From: Gemmatimonas sp.
Lineage (GTDB): Bacteria; Gemmatimonadota; Gemmatimonadetes; Gemmatimonadales; Gemmatimonadaceae
NCBI GenBank assembly: GCA_021154285.1
Contig: JAJKIV010000037.1
Span: 1 to 39,370, forward strand
Direction of reading: 5' to 3'
DNA: 39,370 nucleotides
Both the position numbers and the translations under genes were made by a program. This document shows, one piece after another, positions 33,344 through 39,370 of this stretch (position 1 is the stretch's first letter; each line of letters starts with the position of its first letter). The notes beneath the pieces are model-generated. The model saw only the letters and a list, made by a program, of their open reading frames with translations. It searched no databases and was not told where the DNA came from.

Positions 33344-34591
33344 CTAGCCGTCAGGCCGGAGGAGCCCGCGAATGTACCCCGGCGATGCCAGAAGCCGGCG
33401 GACACGTTCTCGCCGGGGCAGAAGGTGAACGGGGGCTGGCTCTTTGGGCGGAACTACGAATTCCGGCTCCTCATCCCAGGGCCGTACGTCTCCGTGACCG
33501 CTCCACGAAGGCATGACTGCGAGCTCCCATAGCGCGTGGTCGAGCGCGACTGATGGGCACGCACCATCCACCGGAAAAAGATTTCGAATGAAGTGCCGTT
33601 CGATGGCGCGCAGAACGTAGGCGCTCCGCGGCGGACGCAATCGGCTCATGACATCGGCCGGCGCGGTAACCCCGGCCGCCAAGTCGGCGATGCGCAGCGT
33701 CCAGTAGCACGACGTCCCACCGCGAGCCGCAAGAGCAGCCTCGCTGTACGCCATCCAGTCGACCGCCGGGTCGCGCGTGAGCACATCGATATCACGGACG
33801 GTCCGCCAGACACCAAAGCGCCCCTGGTGCGACCAGAGGAAATGCAGGCAGGCGTGCAGCAGCGAGTGAATCGGGCTCGGGACGAACACGTCCGGGAACG
33901 CGCTGCCTAACGGCTTCGCATTCGCCCACAGATCCTTCACGTCGAACGCGAACGGCTGGCGCTCGGGGAACAGCGCCGTGTGAACCTCGAGCTGCAGGTC
34001 CGGCGACCGGCCGTCACGCAGTGGGGGGAGATGGTGGTGGTGCTCGTACACCGCATCAGGAATCCCGCCAACGATCTCACGCCAGCCCGTTTCGAGCATG
34101 ACGCGACGCGCGACGTGGGCGGAGCTCGAATCGACGAGCATATCGATGTCCGACATCGGCCGCTGACGCACCTCGGCGTAGACCGTGTGCGCCAGCGCGG
34201 CTCCCTTGAGGAGCAGCACCCGCACGCCGGCATTGTGCAGCGCGCCGAGGGACTCCCGGAGCCGCGCGTCGAGGTGCAGCATCGCGAAGTCCGAGACCAG
34301 AGCGAGCCGGCGCATCTGCTCCAGGACAGCGGGCGGCACGACATCGCCGGCCAAGGCACGAAGCCGCGGGTAGATCACCGGCACCGCACGCTCGACCTGC
34401 GCCAGTCCGAGCAACCGGTGCCAGTCGATTTCCCCTCGCGCGAGCGCCGAGATGGCGAGATCGTTCGCCGGGCCGGCGGCGGTCAGCAGCAGGAGCTCCT
34501 CCTCGGCCGCAATGGCCGGGAGCCTGCGCGCGGGCGCTGAACCCGCCGTGCGTCCGATATCGTCGCCCCGCGGGGCAGCGCTCGTCGTCAC
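33344..34591 (-). CDS. Nucleotidyltransferase-fold protein of the lasso/RiPP type
   Basis: 415 residues from GTG 34591; the frame extends to 34729 but would then run 100 bases into the methyltransferase gene. The fold is that of the uncharacterised nucleotidyltransferase family (NTP_transf_5-like): LLLKGAALAHT (about 126-136) followed by the metal-binding SDIDMLVD (147-154), with HHHLPP and EVHTALF downstream. Genes of this family accompany HPr-kinase-like genes in lasso clusters of the paeninodin/pseudomycoidin type, where they further modify the phosphorylated C-terminus. The last 60 residues are Pro/Arg-rich. Role on this peptide is inferred. Confidence 0.78.
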   Translation of the reverse strand: MTTSAAPRGDDIGRTAGSAPARRLPAIAAEEELLLLTAAGPANDLAISALARGEIDWHRLLGLAQVERAVPVIYPRLRALAGDVVPPAVLEQMRRLALVSDFAMLHLDARLRESLGALHNAGVRVLLLKGAALAHTVYAEVRQRPMSDIDMLVDSSSAHVARRVMLETGWREIVGGIPDAVYEHHHHLPPLRDGRSPDLQLEVHTALFPERQPFAFDVKDLWANAKPLGSAFPDVFVPSPIHSLLHACLHFLWSHQGRFGVWRTVRDIDVLTRDPAVDWMAYSEAALAARGGTSCYWTLRIADLAAGVTAPADVMSRLRPPRSAYVLRAIERHFIRNLFPVDGACPSVALDHALWELAVMPSWSGHGDVRPWDEEPEFVVPPKEPAPVHLLPRRERVRRLLASPGYIRGLLRPDG

Positions 34592-34628
34592 AATACGGGA
34601 TCCAGGGTGAAGGCGATCACCGTGCGAT

Positions 34629-35408
34629 TCATGAAGCGGTTCCGGTGTGACAGAGTGCAACGATGGTGCGGCCGGCCGGTAGCCTAACGCCGCGGCGCAC
34701 CGCCTGTCCCTCGAGCCGAAGCCACGCACGTTTCATGGCGGACGCCCACGACGCGCGGTCGCGGCTCGTAGCGAGGATGCCATGATAATCGCTCGTCTGC
34801 ACGCGCCGCGCGCGCAGCTCCCGTGGGATCTCCGCCAGACCCAACATCGCGTTCAGCCGGCTCAGTCGCCTCACCTCGAACCCTGCGGCGCGGAGCTTGT
34901 CGCGGAGCTCGCTCGGCTCGTACCGATGGAACTGGTAGGCATGGTCATCCGCGGTCGCCGGAAAGCTCTGGGCGTTCGTTCTGACGAACAACCAGCCTCC
35001 AGGCTTGAGAACTCGGCGCATCTCGCGAAGCGCGGCAACATCCCCGCCGTCAAGCGGCACATGCTGCAGCACATCCAGCGAGACCACGACGTCCGCCACC
35101 GCCGACGGATACGGCAGTGCGAGCGCTGACGCTCGAGTGATCTCGAATCCCGCTCGAGCGGCAGCCGTTACCGCATCCGGCGAGATGTCGCACCCGAGCG
35201 TCCGCCATGCGCCGAAGCGCTGGCCAAACCACGTGAGCGTCTGACCCGACCCGCATCCGACGTCGAGAATGGTGCCGCTCGCGGGCAGCTGTACATCGTT
35301 CAACAGCATCGCCGCGACATCGCGCATTGCCGCATTCCACCAACCAGCGTCCTCGAGCTCGCGCATTCGCGCGTAGTACTCGGGTGTGAAGATCCGCGGC
35401 GCAGTCAT
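34629..35408 (-). CDS. Class I SAM-dependent methyltransferase
   Basis: 259 residues from ATG 35408, overlapping the upstream methyltransferase stop (ATGA). Motif I ILDVGCGSGQTL (48-59) binds SAM, followed by GCDISPDAV and VVSLDVLQHVP, and KPGGWLFVRTNA. N-terminal FTPEYYARMRELEDAGWW is typical of methyltransferases in glycan loci. Substrate unknown: a sugar hydroxyl or carboxyl group of the glycan, or the RiPP, are the options suggested by the neighbours. Confidence 0.9.
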   Translation of the reverse strand: MTAPRIFTPEYYARMRELEDAGWWNAAMRDVAAMLLNDVQLPASGTILDVGCGSGQTLTWFGQRFGAWRTLGCDISPDAVTAAARAGFEITRASALALPYPSAVADVVVSLDVLQHVPLDGGDVAALREMRRVLKPGGWLFVRTNAQSFPATADDHAYQFHRYEPSELRDKLRAAGFEVRRLSRLNAMLGLAEIPRELRARRVQTSDYHGILATSRDRASWASAMKRAWLRLEGQAVRRGVRLPAGRTIVALCHTGTAS

Positions 35409-36421
35409 GCTGCGACCCCGTGCGCTTCCAATAGCGGCGCGGACGCACGGAGCATAGCACTCATGAGCGGCAACCGGCGCACACGCTCGTACGCGCGGCC
35501 CGCCCACTGGGCCGTGCCCAGCCGCGCACGTTCGGGAGCGAGCAGCGAGGCCGGCTCGACGTGCACCGCCGTGAAGCCGGCGCGTCGCATCCCCCGCCGC
35601 AGCTCGCGAGACGAGAGTGGTCGGTGATGTGCATAGCCCTGACCGCCGCGCCATCGCACATACCGATCGGCCAGGCGACGCGGCACGAACCCGACGCCCC
35701 ACACTCCGACGTGCGGCTCGGCGAGCATCGTGAAGCGGTTCACTGTCCGGAGCTTGACGTCGCCGCGTGGAACCAGCACGCGTTTCGCTTCGGCAAGCGC
35801 CTGCTCGGCGTCGCGACAATGCTCGAGCGTTCCGACGGAGACGACGCGCGCGAACGTGCGATCGGCGAACGGCAGGTGCTCGGCATTGCAGCAGATGAAA
35901 TCGACGTGTGCTCCCTCGATCTCCGCGCGCCGCCGCGCGACAACCAGCCATCGCATGGCCACGTCGATCCCCACAGCACGAACGCCGTGCTCCGCGACTG
36001 CACACGCGAGGTCACCGGTGCCCGTACCGACATCGAGCCACGCCCCAGACGGCCGACCGTTAGGCGGATCGAGGCGCTCGACCCACTCGCGGGAGCGGGC
36101 GCCAGCGTTCATGACGTGATGTACGAAGCGCGACGCCTGTTCAGCAGGCGTTCCCGGCGTCATGGACCAATACGTTCGCACCATCGCCTCGAGCGACGCC
36201 CCACGCGATCTCTGCTCGAGGCGTCGGGCCTTCTCGCGGTCGTCCTCGAGGCCGATCCACGGGTCGGCCTCGAGACGGAAGTCGGCGATTCCCAGCACGA
36301 CGGGATAGTGTACGCGGCAGCGCCCACAGTCGAATGCGTCGGCCCGCGCGGCGAGGTCGCCACGACACCGCGGGCACACGACGCCTAACGACCCATGCCA
36401 GGCCACCGCGGGGGCACTCAC
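35405..36421 (-). CDS. Zinc-ribbon (Trm112-like) plus SAM-dependent methyltransferase
   Basis: 338 residues from GTG 36421 (GTGA overlap with the upstream glycosyltransferase). A Trm112-like zinc ribbon comes first: C16-x2-C19 and C32-x2-C35, then VHYPVVLGIADFRL. The methyltransferase core follows with WLDVGTGTGDLA, VGIDVAM and GTLEHC. Similar two-part proteins are frequent in polysaccharide loci, often as methylase for a sugar. The next gene is a second methyltransferase, so two methyl groups or two steps may be added. Confidence 0.88.
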   Translation of the reverse strand: MSAPAVAWHGSLGVVCPRCRGDLAARADAFDCGRCRVHYPVVLGIADFRLEADPWIGLEDDREKARRLEQRSRGASLEAMVRTYWSMTPGTPAEQASRFVHHVMNAGARSREWVERLDPPNGRPSGAWLDVGTGTGDLACAVAEHGVRAVGIDVAMRWLVVARRRAEIEGAHVDFICCNAEHLPFADRTFARVVSVGTLEHCRDAEQALAEAKRVLVPRGDVKLRTVNRFTMLAEPHVGVWGVGFVPRRLADRYVRWRGGQGYAHHRPLSSRELRRGMRRAGFTAVHVEPASLLAPERARLGTAQWAGRAYERVRRLPLMSAMLRASAPLLEAHGVAA

Positions 36422-37521
36422 CGCGCGTCCCCCGACTCCGGCTTCTTCGTCGGCACCGGTGGCCACATCTCGACGCCGACCTCCGCATACGCCTGCGTGG
36501 TCGGGTCGGGCATCGGCTCGCCGAAGAGGTGATGGAGGGTCCACCCATACAGCACGGCGAACCCGCTGTTCAGGTAATAGAGCGTGTGCAGTGGGGCAAC
36601 CGCGAGCGCGAAGAGGACGCCTCGTGTGCGAAAGAAGAAGGCGTAGAGTGGCAGGTTGAGAATGAGCACGATCGAGAACGAGATGGCGGCCCAGATCGCC
36701 GGCGTCCACGTGCGCCAGATCGCGGCGCCCAGAAGCAGCACCATACACAGCCAGACCAGCATCGTGTTCAACTTCTCGACCGTACGCAGGTTCAGCGTCT
36801 GCGACTTCGTCGCGAGCCCCTGCTGGATCAGCATCCGCGTCCACGGCACACCGCGATCACGGAAATCGCCGGTCACGAAGCCGCGCAAGGTCCACCGTTT
36901 GAGGTGCGTGCACTGGATGTCGGGCCGCAGGATGATGCGGTGTCCGAGGGAGCGGACGCGGTGCCCGAGCTCGACGTCCTCGATTTGTGGTCGGGGATAC
37001 GACCATTCGTCGTATCGGCCGGCCTCGATGAACACGTCGCGGCGAATCGCCCCGCACCCGCCCCAGAACGTCTCGGCGTCGCCGGCACTCTGTGAGTGAA
37101 CGAAGTGGTGCAGCAGGTTGCGGTACTGTGACACGAGCTGTGGCGCTTCGGGCTGCGTGTCATACGCCCCGAACACGGCGCTCACATCGGGCTCGTTCGC
37201 GAGCACCGAGGTGAATTTTCGCAGGGTGTCGGTATGGACGCAGACGTCGGCATCGACGAACACCACGACCTCGCCGCGCGCCAGCTCGACGCCACGGTTG
37301 CGGGCGTACGCGGGCCCGCGCGGCCGGTCGGGGAGCCGTACGACCGCATCCGCGAACTCCGCGGCGATGAGGGCGGTGGCGTCGGTGCTCGCGTCATCGA
37401 CGATGATGAGCTCCCACGATCCCCGGGGCATCTCGCTCGCGCGCAGCGCACTGAGGCAGCGCGGAAGAACGTGCGCGCCCTGATACACGGGGACAATGAC
37501 CGACATGAACGGTGTCGTCAC
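36418..37521 (-). CDS. GT2-family glycosyltransferase with C-terminal membrane helices
   Basis: 367 residues from GTG 37521, which overlaps the deacetylase stop (GTGA); ATG 37506 (MSVIVPVYQGA) is the alternative. GT-A fold with VDDASTDATA, metal-binding FVDADV, GGCGAIRRDVF and EDVELGHR. Two or three hydrophobic helices (about 255-330, including TMLVWLCMVLLLGAAI) anchor it to the membrane. It transfers a sugar from a nucleotide donor, probably to a lipid-linked acceptor. Donor not determined. Confidence 0.9.
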   Translation of the reverse strand: MTTPFMSVIVPVYQGAHVLPRCLSALRASEMPRGSWELIIVDDASTDATALIAAEFADAVVRLPDRPRGPAYARNRGVELARGEVVVFVDADVCVHTDTLRKFTSVLANEPDVSAVFGAYDTQPEAPQLVSQYRNLLHHFVHSQSAGDAETFWGGCGAIRRDVFIEAGRYDEWSYPRPQIEDVELGHRVRSLGHRIILRPDIQCTHLKRWTLRGFVTGDFRDRGVPWTRMLIQQGLATKSQTLNLRTVEKLNTMLVWLCMVLLLGAAIWRTWTPAIWAAISFSIVLILNLPLYAFFFRTRGVLFALAVAPLHTLYYLNSGFAVLYGWTLHHLFGEPMPDPTTQAYAEVGVEMWPPVPTKKPESGDAR

Positions 37522-38273
37522 GATTGTCGGCCCCCGGTCACATCGTGGAAGTGCCGCCGGACGAGACGCGCGCCGGCTCGCCAGCTCAGACGATACCGGA
37601 ACCTCGCTGTTCCCCATCGTTCCAATTGCCCGCGGTTGCGCAGATAGAACATATCGATTCGTGGCAACAACGCGCGGGCCTCGTTCGCCGACACCCAGCG
37701 CATGTCGGTCGTGCAGCCCCACGCGAATCGTGAGGCAACGATACCCACGGCATCGTCGCTGACGGCGCCGTACGGGTACGCAAATACCGCGGGCATGTGG
37801 CCGATCTCCCGTTTGATGCGCTCGGCGCCGCCGACGACTTCGTCCTGGATGCGGCCATTCGTTAGGCGCGCGAGGTTCGCGTGCGTTCGCGTGTGCCCGC
37901 CGATCTCGACGCCCTGGGCCGGGAGGCGCCCCAGCGCGTCCCAGCCGAGCAGCGGCAGCTCCGGCACGCCACGGTCGCGACGCCCTGGCCATCGGTTGGT
38001 CTTCCCGGCCGCGTCGGCGACGACGAACAGCGTGGACGGCATCCCGTGATCGGCAAGCAGCGGGGCAGCGACGTCGCCGAAGCTCACGAAGGCGTCGTCG
38101 AACGTCAGTGCAACCGCGTTGGCATCGCTCGGCATTCGCATGAGCGTATCGAGCGACACCACGCGAACCTTGCTCCGCGCGAGCCACACGATCTGTTCGC
38201 GGAATACCTCCTCCGAGATCGAGATCACGGACCCCGACTCGTCGATGGAGTGATACGTGAGGATCGCGCGCAC
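37518..38273 (-). CDS. Polysaccharide deacetylase (NodB family, CE4)
   Basis: 251 residues from GTG 38273. The NodB motifs are present: TFDDAF (metal-binding D60 and catalytic D59) and the metal histidines in GGHTRTH (H127, H131), then YPYGAVSDD. It removes N- or O-acetyl groups from a glycan; no signal peptide or membrane helix is visible, so it probably acts on a lipid-linked or nucleotide-linked sugar in the cytoplasm, unlike secreted chitin or peptidoglycan deacetylases. Seven bases separate it from the preceding glycosyltransferase. Confidence 0.92.
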   Translation of the reverse strand: MRAILTYHSIDESGSVISISEEVFREQIVWLARSKVRVVSLDTLMRMPSDANAVALTFDDAFVSFGDVAAPLLADHGMPSTLFVVADAAGKTNRWPGRRDRGVPELPLLGWDALGRLPAQGVEIGGHTRTHANLARLTNGRIQDEVVGGAERIKREIGHMPAVFAYPYGAVSDDAVGIVASRFAWGCTTDMRWVSANEARALLPRIDMFYLRNRGQLERWGTARFRYRLSWRAGARLVRRHFHDVTGGRQS

Positions 38274-38279
38274 GGGCGG

Positions 38280-39370
38280 CTACGTGAGTGCGACCGCCTG
38301 CGCGGTCGGTGCTGCCGGGAAGCGGCGCGCCATCGTCCGCTCGATGATCCCGAGATATCGCGGAACGATCGCGTCCTCCGACCACGTCGCCTCATACGCG
38401 CGCCGTCCGGCCGCCCCGAGGCGATCGCGGTAGGCACGATCCGAGGCGAGATGCTCCAGTGCGCGTCGGAGATCGACGGCGTTGTCGAACAGTTCGCCGC
38501 CGCCAGCGTGTCCCACGATCTCCGGGAAGGGCCCAATGCGTCGCGCGACAACCGGAGTACTCTGGCGGAACGCTTCGACCAGCGTGTTGCCGAAGGTCTC
38601 GAAGCACACCGACGGAGCGATGTGAGCCAGGGCATGTCGGTACAGCGGCGCGAGCCGCTCCGGACGGACGTAGCCGAGAAATCGTATGCGAGGCGAATCA
38701 CCGGCGAGCACGCGCAGCGTGCGCTCGTGCGACCCTGCCCCGGCGATCAGCAGATCTGCTGGTGCATCGAGATCGCGAAACAAGGGCATGACGTCGTCGA
38801 GACCCTTGATGCGCTCGAGCCGACCGGCGTAGAAGAAGTACGGACGTGGGTGCGGGCTCACCGCAAACTCGCTGCTCGTGTCCTCGTCTGCGTCGAACAC
38901 GATCGGCGGCAGGACTTCCATGTCGCGCGGGAATCCGAACTCGCGGTGCTTCTGTCGACTGAACTCGCTCAGCGCGATGAACGTGTCGACATGCGGCAGC
39001 GATCGCTCGAGCAGGCCCGCGCTCCGCCAGAGCTGCGGGGGACGCCCGGATCGGAGCGAGCACCGAACGCATTCCCGGCCCGTGCACGGCTCGCGACCGT
39101 GTCGCCACAGCACGTGCGTGGGACACACGAGCCAGTGCTCATGCGCCGTGTAGACCGTTACGGCGCCCCGGGCGAGCGCGAACAGACCGGGTCCGCCGAC
39201 AAGCGACACGTTGTGAAAATGCACGACGTCGAACTGCCGCTCGGCGAGTAACGCCGCGATCTCCGCGCGGTGAACGACCGGCCGTCCAAACTGGTGCGTG
39301 AGGAGCACGGATAGCGCCCCCAGCGAGCTGCGCAGGGTGATGACTTCGACGCCGTCGTCCAGGGCGGTCG
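38280..39370 (-). CDS. GT4-family glycosyltransferase, 5' end cut by window edge
   Basis: The frame is open to the right edge (about 363 residues visible). GT-B fold with N-terminal VVHFHNVSLVGG and TAHEHWLVCPTHV, a short Cys-rich insert (CTGRECVRC, common in this subgroup), and the donor motif CFETFGNTLVE with FYAGRLERIKGLDD upstream. An in-frame GTG at 39308 is not a good start because conserved-looking sequence (DDGVEVITLR) precedes it. It leads the deacetylase and GT2 genes in the same operon. Confidence 0.92.
   Translation of the reverse strand, partial: TALDDGVEVITLRSSLGALSVLLTHQFGRPVVHRAEIAALLAERQFDVVHFHNVSLVGGPGLFALARGAVTVYTAHEHWLVCPTHVLWRHGREPCTGRECVRCSLRSGRPPQLWRSAGLLERSLPHVDTFIALSEFSRQKHREFGFPRDMEVLPPIVFDADEDTSSEFAVSPHPRPYFFYAGRLERIKGLDDVMPLFRDLDAPADLLIAGAGSHERTLRVLAGDSPRIRFLGYVRPERLAPLYRHALAHIAPSVCFETFGNTLVEAFRQSTPVVARRIGPFPEIVGHAGGGELFDNAVDLRRALEHLASDRAYRDRLGAAGRRAYEATWSEDAIVPRYLGIIERTMARRFPAAPTAQAVALT

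Larger units (their letters stand above)
2023..37867. repeat. Dispersed octamer GCCTAACG / CGTTAGGC, at least 24 copies
   Basis: GCCTAACG begins at 2023, 4850, 5207, 11889, 12489, 13298, 16136, 17765, 23390, 23840, 26631, 33905, 34682 and 36383. CGTTAGGC begins at 6433, 7216, 10150, 16589, 20057, 26037, 27916, 30045, 36058 and 37860. One-mismatch forms lie at 1024, 6703, 8339, 9149, 15222, 25686, 27053, 30433 and 31940. At about 66% GC one or two exact copies would be expected by chance (my rough estimate). Inside genes it is read as Pro-Asn, Val-Arg, Leu-Gly or Leu-Thr, so amino-acid choice does not explain it. Confidence 0.8.

Noticed and set aside
2023..37867. Interpreting the repeated octamer as a polar chromosome-segregation signal (KOPS-like) or Chi-like site.
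   Set aside because: The two orientations are nearly balanced (14 and 10) within one short window, so no polarity is visible; a genome-wide view could still change this.
1..39370. tRNA, rRNA, CRISPR arrays, transposases, integrases, phage genes.
   Set aside because: I looked for their usual signatures and saw none; the region reads as a stable polysaccharide/RiPP locus without recognisable mobile elements.

Overview
The window is GC-rich, tightly packed bacterial DNA with no rRNA, tRNA, CRISPR array or insertion sequence that I can see. A Wzc-type tyrosine autokinase, a Wza-like export protein, a Wzx flippase, two lipoproteins and a Tat-exported enzyme point to a Gram-negative (diderm) cell. 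The overall flavour suggests a soil bacterium such as a member of the Gemmatimonadota; that is an inference from gene content and base composition, not a demonstrated placement.

Left part (1-12.2 kb): a truncated Tat-exported PLP enzyme, then a two-component pair (soluble histidine kinase and NtrC-type sigma-54 activator) transcribed away from a polysaccharide chain-length/tyrosine-kinase gene. That gene has a good sigma-54 promoter candidate and tandem upstream repeats. Next come a receiver/degenerate-GGDEF protein, a Wza-like export protein, an initiating sugar-phosphate transferase, a ferric-reductase-like membrane protein and a secreted lipoprotein.

Middle part (12.2-27.9 kb): a minus-strand operon makes and uses nucleotide sugars: GDP-mannose 3,5-epimerase, two GT4 glycosyltransferases, then the CDP-3,6-dideoxyhexose set (glucose-1-phosphate cytidylyltransferase, CDP-glucose 4,6-dehydratase, an NAD(P) reductase/epimerase, an RfbH-type 3-dehydrase) and two Gfo/Idh/MocA oxidoreductases. 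Divergent from it, a plus-strand operon encodes a GT2-GT10 fusion glycosyltransferase, a Wzx flippase and an unusual lipoprotein that joins an amidohydrolase to PKD-like and carbohydrate-binding-like domains. No Wzy polymerase was recognised.

Right part (27.9-39.4 kb, all minus strand): a lasso-peptide-type RiPP locus sits directly beside glycan-modifying genes. In transcription order: truncated GT4, NodB deacetylase, GT2, two SAM methyltransferases, a nucleotidyltransferase, then after a roughly 340-base gap with a sigma-54-like promoter the lasso cyclase (asparagine-synthetase homologue), a 37-residue lasso precursor, a hairpin, an HPr-kinase-like protein, and an ABC-2 exporter (ATPase plus permease). 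The RRE protein (B1) and leader peptidase (B2) expected for a lasso locus are absent from the window. The kinase/nucleotidyltransferase pair and the Ser next to the precursor C-terminus suggest a phosphorylated and perhaps glycosylated lasso peptide.

Across the whole window the octamer GCCTAACG/CGTTAGGC occurs at least 24 times, far above expectation, in both orientations and in several reading frames. It looks like a genome-wide DNA signal rather than a protein-level effect. Many genes are joined by 4-base GTGA or ATGA stop/start overlaps, which I used to choose starts.
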